From the NCBI GenBank assembly GCA_013397455.1, contig VYZB01000173.1, positions 763,793 to 827,792 on the forward strand: DNA of 64,000 nucleotides, in the 5' to 3' direction. Made by a program: the position numbers and the translations under genes. This stretch comes from Crotophaga sulcirostris (Eukaryota; Chordata; Aves; Cuculiformes; Crotophagidae). Shown here in pieces: positions 11,201 through 25,700 of the stretch. Under the pieces are notes generated by a model. That model did no database searches. It worked only from the letters and a program-made list of their open reading frames with translations, and was not told where the DNA came from. Position 1 is the stretch's first letter, and the number at the start of each line of letters is the position of its first letter.

Positions 11201-13419
11201 TCACCTTAGGGACTCAGAGTAGCTCTTTGCCTGTGATCCACAAAGTCCTGGTTTCAAGAGTGGTGATACTTTGCTGTATCAGGCAGTGCACAGTGTGGTC
11301 CTGGCTTGCTATGGGAATGTTAGACCCATGTCACCACCACAGGGTGAAAACCCTGATCCCAGTGTCCTGTTTCAGAGTTCAGAGCTACTGAGCACCTGCT
11401 ACTAAGTTTCTTGGCAGGAGGCTGGTGGGACATGTGCCCATGGCCTCTCAAACCTAGAGATGGCTCTGCATCATGTGTCATAGAGGTGCAGAGCCCTCCC
11501 AGAATCTCCCTGGGAGAGCAGGCTCAGACAGACCCTGTTGGCTGTAAGCAGAGATGTCCCAGCTGTGGTGTGGTCCCCACCATATTAGAGGGTGCAGGAG
11601 CCCTTTGCATCTGAACCAAGCCCCTCTCAGAGTACCCACTAAGGCCAAAATATGCCTGCCACTTGTGAATTAGAAGTCACTTCTCAGGCATCTCTTCTCC
11701 TCCTCCCTCTATTTCTTCTCTCAAGTTCCCCAGCTGTCTTTGCCAAAGTCTGTAGCACTCCCAGACACACCTCTGTGCCTCCGTGCATTTTAATCCTTCA
11801 CAAACCTCCACATTACCCCCCTTTGTGCGACAGACTCTGCTGGTTGTAGCATCTGATCTTCTGGCAAACACCTAGCGTAGCACTCAGCCTTTTCTCCAGC
11901 TTGTTTTATATGGAAATTTCCTCCAAGTGAATCCGGTTTGTGGGAGGGGAAGAAGGTGGCTTTTAGGCAGTCCTGGAGGAAAAAAACCATTTTTTCAAGT
12001 TTTTCTTGTCTCTTGAATCTAAGGCACAGAAACTGGGAAGAAGATGTTACAGTTTTATCTAGAGGTGTGGGAACACTGCAATGGGAGGGGAATTGCTGGT
12101 GAATACATTTAATTACTAGCAAACAATGCCCAATTTCTCTGACGTGCTATTCTTGCCTATTTCTGAAGCTGGATGAACCCTCAACATCCATCTCAAGCGA
12201 TTCATTGATGAAGGAGAACCAGATTCTTCAGGGAAGTTGTTCGGGGTAATTTCCCCTCAGGTCTGCCCTGCAGCATTCGTTCTCTCCTTAAAGTGCATTT
12301 GCTGCTTGACTCAAGGGTTTTGGGGTGCAATTTCAAGCAATTGTATGGAATAGCATGAGTTTGGCACTCATTAGAGCCAAATTTGTTCAATAGTTCAGTA
12401 CACTCAGAAACAGATAAAAACAGAGCTGTCCTATCTTGAAGAATTACCTGCTTATCTTCTACCCACATCTTGCTTGATTGTATAATTTGTGTTGGCTTTT
12501 CCTTTATCTGCTGACTGATTATATAGCATCTTAGGTCCCTGCAGCTCTGAACACAGGAGATAGTCTGTTCTAGGGCTTTGTACCTTCTTGTTTTGAGCAG
12601 TGCTTGAGCAGTACTTAAGCAGTGCAAGTGCTGGTGGGTCTCACTAATGCTAATCAAACTGCATGAAAAGTCCTGGGCTCTGCTTTGCTTGCTGATCTGC
12701 CCCTGAGCGCAGTTTGGGAAGAAAGGCACATCCCAACCACACTGCAATTGGAGCATTTGCTTATCTTAGCTGTAACAGAGCCATAAACTTTATCCAGGCC
12801 AATTAAATCAGATATGCAGTGAGCATACAGTTGCTGTTAATGTGGGCTCTTATGTGAGTACAGGCAGAATGTGAGATGGCCTGTGGCTGGGTCTCCCCTT
12901 GGTAAAGTTCAGCTAACTCATCACAGTGATGTGCTGAGGGGCAAATTATTGGAAAGCTGCTTTTCTGAAGCATGTTCTGAGCATCAGAATAGCTATCTTA
13001 AAATCCTGAGGTGGAAACAAGAAGTTCCTTAGATTTTTGGGGAGCACCTGGCCTGCTGGGATCTTTCACTCTATACCCTCTCCTTTAACTGTCCTGTTCA
13101 CTTGGGAGAGCTGAGGCTAATCATTAACCTGAAAGATCATTGGTGCCTTATACAGGATGCTGTAAGTAATCAGGGATAGGGTTTAGTAGTGGACAGGTAC
13201 AGTTGAGGTGTTTTCCAAACAAAAACTTCTATGAAAAAGCTTTGCAGACAAAGGTAGGGGCTGATCTCTCAGCTGTGTCCTCCTATCCCCAGTCTGATGG
13301 ACTGAAGGGCAAAGAAGAAATAACACACACACTCCAGGGACAGGAACAAACTCCTTTTGCTGCTGATGAAGCAAGGGGTGCCTTGTTTGTTCTCATCATT
13401 CTCTTTCTCCCCCCTCCAG

Positions 13420-13735
13420 GACATACAACCTCACCTTTCTGCATCCATACTACCGGACAGACGAAGCAGAGGAGAATCCATTCATCTGCTCGTCGCATCG
13501 TGAAAACGGCATGCAGAAATGCTCCAACATCCCAAACTCGAAGGAGTACAAGGTGGAGTGCACCTTGAGCATGGACTCCTACACCCCAAGTTTATACAAC
13601 CCTGAACTCAGCAGCAGGAACGCCTGCATAAACTGGAACCAGTATTACAACGTATGCATGGCAGGGGATGTAAACCCACACAACGGAGCTATCAATTTTG
13701 ATAATATTGGATATGCCTGGATAGCTATTTTTCAG
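13420..13735 (+). CDS. CACNA1H: CACNA1H exon: domain I extracellular turret and start of pore loop
   Basis: The exon starts with G completing Met, then [20 protein letters not shown], and runs through a cysteine-rich turret (FICSS, MQKC, VECTL) to [13 protein letters not shown] and the pore helix [18 protein letters not shown]. This is the large extracellular S5-P region of domain I in T-type channels, whose cysteines form conserved disulfides. The N-L-T sequon at 13427-13435 probably corresponds to a glycosylated Asn described in mammalian Cav3.2 (family knowledge; exact equivalence inferred). The acceptor is CCCTCCAG at 13412-13419 and the donor is GTAGGA at 13736. Length is 316 nt, phase 2 to 0. 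The middle part ([20 protein letters not shown]) is the variable portion and differs from mammals. Confidence 0.96.
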
Positions 13736-16700
13736 GTAGGATTCTCCTAAAGATTTTTCTCTTTCTTTTTGTTTTGTCATCTTCTGCTTGGTAAGGTTTT
13801 GATAGATGCATCGGAGGAGAAAGGAATTTGCTTGCACTTGCATGAAACTGTAAATAAAGACACATTGAGTAAATGAATCAGACAATAACCAGCACAAATG
13901 TTGTAAGAGAGCACTTGGAGAGAATAGCCATTTTTTTTCAGTGCATTCCAGAAGAGAGGGAGAAATACTTCTTGAAGCAGACAAAAGTATGGCAAGTTCT
14001 AGCACTGCTAATCAGATCTGGATAAATCCCAGGGATTTTTGAGAGTTAGGGTCTTTATTGCTGTAGTATCAGGAAATGGAGAGTGTTGTCCAGGTCCTTA
14101 AGCAAGACTTAATGTCATTCTGAAATGTAGGAACTAGTGTGATGGAGTGGTTTAGGCTTGATTCTAGGATTGCAGGGTTGTACTGGTTAGCATGGTATGC
14201 TGGAGGGAGGAAGAACTAATCCTAATGGTCTGTTCTGGCTGGAATACCTATGAAGAGGTACTACTTGTAGAATTTGAGTCTGTCTTGACCCACACCTGTA
14301 CAGCTCTTCACAACAGACCAGAGTTCTCTGGCTGGGGGAGCCTTTACAGGTGACAAAAGCAATCCAGCAGCTGAAGCATTTTCAAAGCATTTTTAATTCT
14401 GGCATATTTGCACAGTCCAGAGGCTATGGTCTCTTAGGACTGACCTGTTTTAAATGATCCGTGTACTGTTTTCCATTTTTAATTTGCACTTTATGTTTTT
14501 AATACAACTTTCCTTATGCTTTTGGCTAGATGCTCTCTTTTATTCGGTCCTGTTGAAGTGTAGGTGGCATCTATTCCTAAAAGAGAAAAAGTTCTCCTTT
14601 TAGTTTTGTTGATGATGAATAATTACTCATTCAGATCTCTAAATTTCATTTATGAATTTCCTTGTAGTTTCATATGATAATTTGAACTTAATAACTTCCA
14701 AATTTTATCTGGGAGTTGTAAAGGGATGATTGCTTGTTCTGAGCACCTTGTTTGCTCTCATGCTGTCACAGTAGCATGCCTTGAATCACACTGCTGCTGG
14801 TGTCAGAGGCTTAAAACCAAATCCAGAAGGAAGGGTTCAGGCAGATCCCGAGTCTTTACTAGGCTATGTTTTCAAAAATGCTTTGGCTTTCTCCTGGAAT
14901 TAGTATGTCAAGAGTGAAGCTGCCATAGTAATTGTGACTGTTCCTGACTGGTAGGGAGTGTTGCATAAAGGAAAGAGGAAAATCAAAGTGAGAATACTAG
15001 GTAGGACTATGGCTGCACTTGTATTTTCCTTTTTCTGCTCTTGCACAGTTCTTTGACAGAGCTTGATGGATGCACCCAGGAGGTCCCGTCTGGCTCCCAC
15101 CATGGGGCAGCAATGTTCTTGCCAGAGAAAGGGCAGGGGGCAATGCATTGCAGAGTGCCTGTCCTAGTGCATTGAAAATGAGCAGGTGCTTCTTCCTTTT
15201 TACTTCCAGAGCCTTTTTGCAGACTGCAAGTCTTCATTTCATGTTGGTATTTCATTTCCTCAGCCTGCAAATGTACACTTTTAAGCCAGGAAGAACACTC
15301 CAGCAGCAGCAGAAGTTTCAACTGATTCCTTTGGGTAGAGTAGAGTGTCTGGCAAAGTTGGGCATTGTATCCATAGATCATTTTGGCAGCTGCCAGGAGT
15401 TTTATGATTGGTTTTAGTGCTGCTTAGACCATCCAAATGTTAAAGAGTATTTCCAGCCAAGAAACTCTTCTTACATCCTTATTTCTTTTAGAAGTAAGGA
15501 CTCCCTTTTAAAAGCTGAAAACAACCTAACTCCAGGTAAAAAGCAGCTGTTGTGGGTGAGGTGCTTGCTTAACTTTGATATGGAAAGAGTAAATCATTAT
15601 TGCAAGAGGTTGGATGCTAAACCAAAACAATTGCTGTAAGCAGAGAACATTTAACAAATAAAGCTATTGAGTTGTGCTCTCATTACATTTAGTAGTTGAA
15701 GCTGGGTAGCACCAGGTCAGCAGTTGGATGAGGCCTCAAAATAAGTAGTGCAGAAAGTAGAACTGATGGGTTTAGTGGCTCAGGAGCTTCCCCATGAATT
15801 AGTATCGAATTACTGGACGGAAAGTACTCTGCTGTGTTCTGGATGAGACAGGTCCAATTGTCCTGATCTGTTCTGGGGAATAATGAATACGTGGTAATTT
15901 GTGAGAGTTATAGTGGTGGACTGAACCTCAAGGTCTGGCCAGCCTCCAGTTTGCATAATGGCAATCTTAGGGCTCAGCTGGATAGAGCATCCCTCATGAC
16001 TTACGCCAAATGAGTTGGAAATCTAGCATGGTTGAAGAGCTGTCAGAAGGGGAAGATGGTGAAATGAGTCCCGCAGGTGAGATTCAGATGGAAGCTTCCA
16101 CATGCGGTGACTGCAAGCCATGCCCAAGAGTTTCCAAGGGCACAGTTTGATGCTATGCAGACTGTGAACAAAACCAAAAGCAGACTTTGATGCAGAAACG
16201 TGAAGATCTCTAATCCAAAATATGCTTGCAAATGGCTCGCCAAGGCAGGAGGCGAGCAGTATGGTAAGCTCTTTCAGTTGCCAGAATTTGGATTTTTCAG
16301 CCAAGCTGAAAGACCTTGAACTTCATGGTAGTGATCCTGAATTTGCAAGAACCTGGCATGTGGCAGCAGGGCATACCAAACAATGAAATGCATCATTCAC
16401 ATTCCAAGCAGGAGAGTAAGTCAGAGGCACCAGACGTGAGAACCAACCTAGTGCAGATGATAAAATCTTAAAGTAATAAAGATGATGACTGCATCCATGA
16501 GTGGATAGTAATTCCTTATGTAATCCTGCAAATGATTTGCGTTTTGATTCCCCTCATCTGTTGTGTAATAGGGTAGTTCATGTATATATTTGTTACAAAG
16601 GCATGTTCAGTGGCAAATTATGTGAACTAATTAGCTTATTACAGAATAAATGAAAGGAGATGGAACCTAAATTAACTGTGAGGTTTGGCATGATATTAAG

Positions 16701-19700
16701 ATCCCTTTATTGCACACAAGTTTCAGCTGCAACAATAAGAGCTGTAATTACAGGTATTGTTGTCACACTGCAAATGATGAATTACCCACCTACCAAAGTC
16801 CAATTTAATTTGAATTACTGACAGCCTCAGTGGAGCAACCAAAACATGACCACCTTCCTAACCAGCAGTCTTGGTGTGGCCAGGCCTGAATGCAGAAACC
16901 CGCTTAAAACAAAAGGTTGGTAAGATACACAGTTTGGGAAGAAATAGATTGTTTAGGCTGCTTTGCAAACAAGAGAACCATTGCTTGAGTGATTTAATGC
17001 CTGACTTGCAGGAAAGTAAAACTTATAACAGCACTTTGCTTTTGGCAAAACTAGTGAGACAAAGTTGAAGGAGCAATAACTATCAGATAGGCAGAACTAC
17101 GGTGAGATCAAGGGAAAAAGCTGTTCCTCTGTGGCTCCTTCCAGGATATAGTTGGAAGGGCTGAACTTTGAGAGCAAATGTTCAGAAAAAACTTACATGG
17201 ACATTTGTCTGGCAATTCTGAGGGGCTACGATGCTGCTGGTGCTGGCTGAGTTACCTTTTCTAAGGCCTTTTCTTTCACATGTTGTGTTTCAGAAGCATC
17301 TGCATTTCCTAAGGAGCTTCCTTTATGAAAGACCCTCTTGAAATTAGTCCTTGGGTACAGCTTTCTGTTTCTGGCATATGTTATTCTGAGTGCATATTGT
17401 CTCTATGAGGTTTAGCTTAAGAAGACATCTCAGTTAACAAGTTAATCAAGTCATACAAGCAATGTATCTCTGGCTCATCATCAGAAGGCCCCAGTGAGGG
17501 AATTCTCAGAGGAGACTCTTTCACATTCAACAGCCCCCTTGCTGCTGTCAGGAAGAAGAAAACCAGCAGTGTTCACGAGAGCTGAAGACAGCCCAGCAGG
17601 CACACAACATGATAAGAATGCCCAAGAAAGGAAAATCAACTTCTGAAAAAATCACCTGAATCACCTTCTGAAGAAAGATGTCTGGAAATTGAGCAGCATT
17701 AAAGAAACTGTCAGCACCAGCGAGGGTTCAAGGTGTTATCTTGGTAGCATGCTTAGGTGGAGAACTTCTCTTTGCACCTGGTCGCACCAATTCTTGGAGT
17801 GTGTAAAAGCCATGAAGGTGTGGGTGAGCAACTTAGGAAAGAGAATGAGTTTAGGGTGGGAAAATGGGGGAAGTGATGCCACCCACTTCCTTCACTTGTC
17901 CTTCTGTGGCTACTTTACTCCCCAGACGATTGCAGGCTACCTGTGCAGGTACGGCTGCTGGCAGTGACAGCCATATGCTGCAGGCCACCTGCTGAAATAA
18001 CTCTTTTATTTGACTGTGAAGTTACAGCTTCTGTGCTCCAACTTGTCAAAAAGCCCCTGGGAGCTGTGTGAGCTATCCCACTCCAATCAAGGATTTATTC
18101 GTTCTGACCCTGTGCTATGTGCTGATGAGGAGCTTGTTTTGTCTCAGTGTTGCTGACTCTACTTCTGCCAGGATCCGTGTGTGTAGATGGGCCAGCTGAA
18201 GAGGGACAGAGCTTGGGAAGAGGGGATTTCAGGTTTGGCAAGAGGAAGGTTCATTTCAGTATTGTTTGGTGCCCTAATCTGTTCCACAGCCATTGCCCAC
18301 TTCACATTGTTTCAGCCTCTGTTCATCGTGATTCCAATCCTTCCCTGAGGATTTCTCTCTTGCCTGAAAATCTTTCAGTTAGCTCTAATGGGACCTATGT
18401 CTTCCATTCAAATAAAAGGCAAAATGACATGCATTTCAGTGCACTTCTGCTTTGGCAAAACACAAGAATGAACTTGAAGTCCCTCCTCATCTATGCGGTC
18501 ACTCAGTCAAAAAAAAGATCTCATTTGAGGAGACAAGACCTGAAGCTCTAACTTTGCTTTCCCTTAGAGTAAGCACAAATGTCCATCCTGGAAACTGCTG
18601 GCAAGACAGATTTGGCAGGATCATTCCTCTTGGTTCATACTCACGCATCTTCCTCTTAGCTGAGCTGGCACTCAGGTGGTTGTTGGTAGAGACCTTTTTG
18701 TTACTGGGACTTCAGGATACCTCAGTCAACATCCTTACAAAATGACAGCTCAGGAGTGGTTACCTAAGAGTCTCAAGAGTATTGTACACACCATGCTACA
18801 AATACACTGCTTGCCTGTCTGCTGCAACCTCTGTTCTTCCACTTCCAGTAGTCTTAAATAACTTGGGGAACAGCCTGAATGCACACTGAAGCAGAGGGAA
18901 GTGAAAGAGCCTGAGGCTGCAATTGTATTTGTGGGTGCGATGTGTAGTTTTGTGGCCATGTTTTTCAGAAGCAGCTGTCATGCTGGGTGCCCATGTTTTC
19001 AGAGTTTGTTGAGTAGATAATTTTATTTTGGCCAAAAGGACATTTTGTCAAATGGTTCATTCTTTAAACTGATGATATATGTCAACAATGCTTATCTGTG
19101 CTGAATTTGGCAAGCAGCTTTGGCTGGGGAGAAAAAAAGGGAGAAGAGTTCTAAGCTTTTCATTTCCACTGCTTCAAGATGATGTTTTGTCACTAGTTTT
19201 GAATTTGTATTGGATCACCAAAAATATTTCACTCTAAATGATGGGGTTTGAGTTTTGTTGTTGTTGCTTTTTTTAATTCGGTCAGCCAAATAATCATTGT
19301 TTTCTGCTTTTGAAGAACTTTCACGCTGAACACCCAATCTAAAAATATCCAGCCCCTTTAAAGCATCTCAGAGTGTGGATTAGTTGCTTTTGAAAAATCT
19401 CGTTCATTTTGAAGGCTAGAAGCAGTTGTCCACAGAGCACAAGTCAGAGAGACCATACTGATTCCAGGTCTGGAACACCTGAAGTGTTGGAGTGACCTAG
19501 TGTGGCACAGAAGATGCTGCAGACTCTGTAGCTTTGGAAGGGTTTCATCCTACCTCAATCATGGATTCTTTCATTTGGAGCAGAAAGAAGGGTGCCTGCA
19601 GAAAGCCATGGCTTAATCTAGAGTCCAGTTAGGTGGTGAAAAAGCTAGTGGTCTTGAGGTGCATTAATAATTCTTACAGGAAAGCCTACCTTCGGTTTGA

Positions 19701-22700
19701 TTGCCCCAAACCTGCTCCATGATCAGTTGCTGCTGTTGCACCTTGCATTGTGAGTTGTACATAGCCTAGGGGAGACTTGGGTGCTAAGCCAGAGGTTCAG
19801 CTCCTTTACTCTGAAGTCCCTACACAACCATCTCTAGACCACATTGAGTTGGCAGATCCATCCAGGAGAAGATGTCAGTCCCCTCCCCTCTGATTAGCAT
19901 GAATGGTTAAAGCTGAGGCTCTGTGACACCTGAAATGTGTTTTGTGTCACAGTCCTGCACAGAGGGCTGGTTGTGCTTGAAGCTGTGCATCCTTTGTCCC
20001 TAATACTTTCTAATATGGTTTGAAATAAGGTGTAGCGATACAATTAACAAAAATCCTTGCTTTTTTGCATTTGGGCCAGTACCACAAATTGCTGCTGTAT
20101 TCCAAACAGTGATGTCTGGAGAAGGACTGTCATTCAGGTAATTGCTGTATGGTACACTCATCTGTAAGCAGGGATCTCAACCTGGCTTCGATTTCCTTCT
20201 CATTGCAGACTCTTCATCTTTCAGCTTTGCTCTGCTATGAAACTCTGATTTATGGCTCGCTCTCTGATAATGGACTCATCATTGCTGAAGCTAAACAGTT
20301 AAATACATTCCCTGTGCATAAGCTACTTTACACAAACAATGAAGACAGGATAATTATCACAGTAAATCAAACCTCATGAATATGGACTGAGATGTGATTT
20401 GTTATAAGCAGCAGTCATTTGAAAACAGTGATGTTTTTGCTATCAGATGAAGATTTTACATTATTTAGTGTGAAACGGAGAGACACTAACTAACCTTCCT
20501 TTTGGAACAAAAAATATTGGTTTTTATGTCATTTTTAAGCTTGTAGATTCACTTTCTGGAGGTTCTAGGCCACCAGTAACAGCATTAGTGATATGTCCAA
20601 CTTTATTGCGAACTCGCTGCACTCTGATTTTTAAGATCTGCTGTGAACTGACCAGAGATCAGGTTTACGTGGAACAAATTTGCAAAGTCACAAAGGAAAA
20701 ACAGATGCAAGGTTGCACAGTTTCCTTTTATTTTCTGTTTTGCAGGGCCACTTGCTTTGCAAGACTCTCAATTTCTAAAGAAATGGCTGAAGTCACTTGG
20801 GAAAGTAAGCAGGACCTCAAAGGGAAAGGCAAAGAGTCTGTTCAAAGGACATTACTCAGAATATAATAAAACTTGTTTTTCTAACCAACAGAGGTTACTT
20901 AACAAGATGTGTCATGAGGAAATAATTAAAATTGTGAAGTTGACTTCAAAAAACAGTGATTTGATTAGCTGCCAAGCGCTCTGCATACGGAAAAGGAATA
21001 TTCTATTATGCCCTGGTCAGTGCTTGCTAGCCAAATCAATATGCCCGAGAGGGCAGAGTACAGAGAAATGAGGCTTTCAGAAATGAATACTGAAGGCCTT
21101 ATAAAACTTACTGAGACCATCATAGTAATTAATAGCTCTCGCAATTTATGATATCACTGGATCTTGTCTTGATGAGCTTTATAAAAATAAGAACCCCTTG
21201 CAGCAGAGCCAGGGAAATGATGAGATAAAAAGTAAACAAAACCAAATAATAATGGCCATCCTCAGAGTTGCTGTTTGGTTCAGCATAATTGATTTTGATG
21301 CAGATAATGCCCATCTTGTTCCCAAAGGACTCAATTTAGACCAAAGAAAAAGAGGCTGAGTGCAAATTATAGATACCAATTAAGATGAACATTTCAAATG
21401 CTTTGTGAACACTTGGGTTTTTCTGGATCTCTTTATCATCTCCTGCTCGGGCCAGGCACCAAGTTGAAGAATCAACTGCAATTCTGAAATCAACCACGGA
21501 GGAACTTTCCATGTGCCCAACCTGTGCTTTTTAGGGGTTTTGATCAAAGTGTGAGGTGCTGGTTTTTGTCCCTGTGCGTAGCGAGGCTATCTCTGCAAAT
21601 GAAGTCTGTTCAAGTCATCACAGCGGTGAAACCTTGCCATGTGAAACTTCAGACCTCCAGGCTGGGTTGCAGTTTTGTGCACTGTGCATTCAATTCCAAT
21701 AATCTTTTCAGCTTCACTTCACATGGTGGTTTTCCAAACTTTCCTCAATTGTTTAGTGGCACCTGGAGGTTGTTTTCTGTCTGCAGTTGTCCATCTGGCA
21801 CTGACCGTTAGTGCTTTCTAATACACTGAAAGAAATTCAGTGTTTGACTTAACTCATTAGAGCAGTTTGAGTTGGAGTTTGCATTTTGGATTTTTTCTCC
21901 TGGATGATTCTTTTTTTTCTTAACTGACACAAAAGCAAAACATAACCTGCTCTTGAATTGATTAGAGCCAAGAACTTGCAAAAATTTTGGCAGAGCTCAA
22001 AGAGAAGAATTTTTATGATGAAAATGTCTTGACAAAATAAAAGAAATTGTTCTGCAGAGACCTTTGAAGTGACCCCAGAAAAAACAAAGTAAACCATCTA
22101 TCTCCCTGGGAACAGTGAGGAGATCGGAGTTAATTGCCAGTGTCTTTAATCTACATCTCCCTTGTGATCTTCACTCTGGGGTTTTAGATTGATTCTGATT
22201 AGCTTGACTGGAAGACCTGATTCTGTCCCCAATTACGCTACTATAAATCAGACGAGCATCTTTTTTACAACTGATGAAATTACTGTGGCTTGAGCAGGGG
22301 GTCACATAACAGAAGACATAAAAAAAATGAAATCTGATTGTCTGCTCCCATCCTGCTCGTATTTGTACGGTGATCAGGGAATGCCTGACTGGTGACTGCA
22401 GGAATGGTGTCCAAGCCAAAGATCATTGGAGTCAAAATCTGTGCATTCACCTGAGTGAACTTTCTGTTAAATCCTTGCAGTGATGGGAGAGAGGACCAGA
22501 CACAAGACTCAGGGCTTTAGTACCCAGCCTCACAGTTATTAATGGGTGACAAATGATTTATCCCCTCCCTGCCCCTGCTTTGTAAGAGGTGAAGAACTGA
22601 ATTAGCAGGCAAGGAGAATCAGAGTGAGCATCACACAGCATCTCAGTGGCTTAGAGGACAACTCTGTTCTCTGCTCACAGTCCCAAGCCCTTCAAAGGCA

Positions 22701-25700
22701 AGAATCCTCATGTTAAGGGTGCACCATCTCCTTTCCCACTGGCTCTGCAGCACATGACTACAGTCAGCAGCACCCTCCAGGACAACCTTGCCAATCATCT
22801 TAATTGAATCTTACAACTATTTCCCTGCAGCTGCCAATTTTAGTGTGCCACGTACCTTGCACATCTCTTTCATCAGAGCAGAATTAGGAAACGTGTTTCT
22901 TGCCATCTTATCTCTGTTGATAAATAATTGTATGTTGCATTTATTGGAGACGTTGAACTGTTACATTTGGAGACACTGTTTAATATGTCTGTCTGAATAA
23001 CCGTGGCTTGAACAGAATTTAATTTCTGAGAATGGATTGCTGAGATTGGAAAGCACAAGAAAGGTGCTCCACGTTCTTGGAAGACATCTCTAAAGGGCTT
23101 GGAGGGCCACATGCTAGAGCTGCAGTCAACTGGATTAATCAGATAGGAAAGTGAAGAGAGGAGGAAGTAATTTCTGCCTGGCAAAGTAGGTGATATTGCA
23201 TTCAAGGTGCCCCAAGGGAAGAACAGAGGGCAAAGCAAGACAGAAAAAATATATCCATGTTCTTGGGAGAACTAGCTTTTCCTCTGTGTTCATCTGGTCT
23301 GAGACTAAGTGTGCAGGATCAGACTGTGCATCCCAGCAGTGAACCTTGCACTGGTGTCGATGCCTTTGACTTGGTTCCAGAATTAAGCAGTTTAGTTTGT
23401 GGTGTGTAGACCAGCTCTTGGCAAATTCAAATGATCTGGTTCCCGTTGGTACTAAAGCCTTGTTGGGGAGATGCAATGATATCTTGGAGTAGTTAAGAAT
23501 GTACTTGTAAAGTCTGTGAGTGTGCTGTCTTCCAGGATTGCTAGTACGCTCTAATCTTGGGCAGCTCAGGAATCCCTCCCCTAGGTACTGCTGCATTTAG
23601 ACTGGGTGATGAGGCCAAGAATGAATCCACAAAGATGTCAGACAGGAGAACAAAAGCCCAGCAGTCTGTTTGTTCCTCCTGTATCTCTTTGGTTTACAAG
23701 TGAGTAGTAAATAATGCAAATTCTAATTACATCTTAAATATTCTGAAAGCCGGATGAGCATTTTCAGCCCTCCAGAGAAGAAATGTGGTGTGTTGATTGA
23801 TTCTTGCTGAAAATGCCGTCTAGAACACCTTTATAAATGCTGGTTGGCTCTCGCTCTTGTCTCAGCAGCTGTTTCCCTGGTGGAGAGCTGGCAGTGCCTG
23901 CAGAAGCCCAACAGCAGCCCTCAGGTAACTCCTTTTGTAGAGAGGGCTCTGTTTAATCATTTTAATACATTCAATTTGTAGATTGCCAGCCAAATGCAAA
24001 TTCAGTGATGAGGTGTATCCAATATTTTTGGAGTCCCTAGGCTCATTTTTCATCCCCAAGTGTAAATGGACAGAGCACCTGCTGTGCCAGCTGTGGCAGC
24101 CTGACTCTGAAATGCCGGTCCAAATGGAGGGGAAGGAAGGGAGAGAACTTTGAGACACACAAAAGAGATTATTTCTCAGGTAGCTGGCAGTGCTTAGCCT
24201 TGTGTCACCTCCCAACTTGATCCCTCCAGTTTCACCATGAACCGACACAGGCATCGAGTGCAAGAGACGATCGGCTGCTGTGCACAGCCCACACAGGCAA
24301 GGAGTGCAGCCAAAAAGAACTTTGCTCTCTATAAATGGTTCAACCGTGTTAAAGGAAAGGCAGAAAAGGGCGATTTGAGTTTGATTGCTTGTCCATTTCA
24401 CACTACTGAACAGACTGATAACTGCATCTGCCCAGACAGCTTAACCCATTCTCAGGCTCCAGGGTGAATAACAGCACTTGCATCCACACAAAAAAATGCA
24501 TCTGCTGCTGAGAACTTTCTGCCACAGATTGATCTATGGGATTCATGTTGACCAAAAACATTCTTTTTGTTAAACTCACGCCACTGAAGTGTAGCATTGC
24601 TGTCTAATACCTGTACATCACTAACCAGCAGCAAGGATGTGATATGAAAGAATAGCTAATGCGTGTAATGAGGAACAGGAGGGGTGAGCACAGTTTGTGC
24701 AGATGCAGCCAGCATGCCGTCAGACCTGACTGCTCAAAGCCTTTAGCAGTGCTGACAGAGTAAAACAGCTGCAGAGACAATTTTTACCAGCTCTTTGGCA
24801 GATCATGTTTATTGGTTTTAGCATGGAGCTGTATGTGCTGGTGGCGTCTCATACAGCTGTGTAGTGAGTTCCATGTGCTTCAGCGTGAGAAGTGGGTTTG
24901 AAAACTTGCTAGTAAGACGTTGCCACATTTGACTTTAGAGTGAGAGAAATCAAGAGTAAGTGGTGTTGATGTTCCAGCATCCATGAGCTGATGCAAGGTT
25001 CTCAGGCAGGGAACTCGTGCATGCTGTTGCCTGTGTGTACAGCAGTGCTGTCTGCAGATGGGGTCATATATACCAAAGATTCCAATCTAGGAGCTTCTTC
25101 CCGTTCCTCGAGCAAAAAAAACAGGAGAAAGGTGGCAAGGATTCATATCTGAGTTCCCTGCAAGTGTTTTGCCCTGATGCTCCAGGTGTGACAAGAACAT
25201 TGTTTGTTCCCTGCATCAACAGCAAGTGCTTTATGGCTCAGCTTTTATGTCCATGCCATGCAGAAAGTCCTCTAGACTGATGAGGCTTGATCCTTTTCTC
25301 GTTCACAACCAGCTAATTCACAGTTCCTTCACTGTAAACATGCTTTAAATCAAGAATGATGGCACTGAAATTGGAGGCAGGCAGCAGTTCTGGGTTTATG
25401 CTAGGACCACCAAGGCTCACATTCATCATCGCGAGTAGGATACGTCAGTGTAAGTAAAATGAGACAGGAGCTTTGATTTTGTTGGAATTTGCGGTAGAAT
25501 TTCAGCTCCAGGACTAGTAGCAAGATAGCGCTAGAAGTTTGGTATGTTCTGTCTAAGTAAAAAGTGTAAATTAGAAGGCAGAATCTGCTTTGCTCTGCAC
25601 ACAGCCTGCATGGTGTTAATTAAATCCTCGGCTGTGTTTTTAGTGGAAGGAAGACTGAGAAAACAATTATGAAATCAATTCTACATTTAATTAAAGGAAC

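Larger units (their letters stand above)
3669..13419 (+). other. CACNA1H: Intron, 9.75 kb, with CU tract, possible repeat, solo LTR and CR1
   Basis: This GT-AG phase-2 intron runs from the GTAAGT donor to a CTCCAG acceptor behind a strong pyrimidine run. Contents listed separately: a CU-rich tract at 3691-3725, an RE1-like half site near 4150, a possible unclassified repeat at about 4300-4760, a solo LTR at 5274-5753, and a CR1 fragment at 7915-8270. I recognise nothing in 5760-7910 or 8275-13400. The open frames there (for example minus strand 8841-9423 and 12202-12756) have low-complexity or random composition and no known domain. Confidence 0.8.

Noticed and set aside
12202..12756. 184-codon minus-strand open frame
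   Set aside because: No domain, no splice or promoter context, and Ser/Gln/Cys-rich random-looking composition inside an intron.
22765..22790. Second RE1-like site (CAGCACC ... GGACAAC)
   Set aside because: The spacing between arms fits neither the canonical nor the known expanded RE1 layouts.
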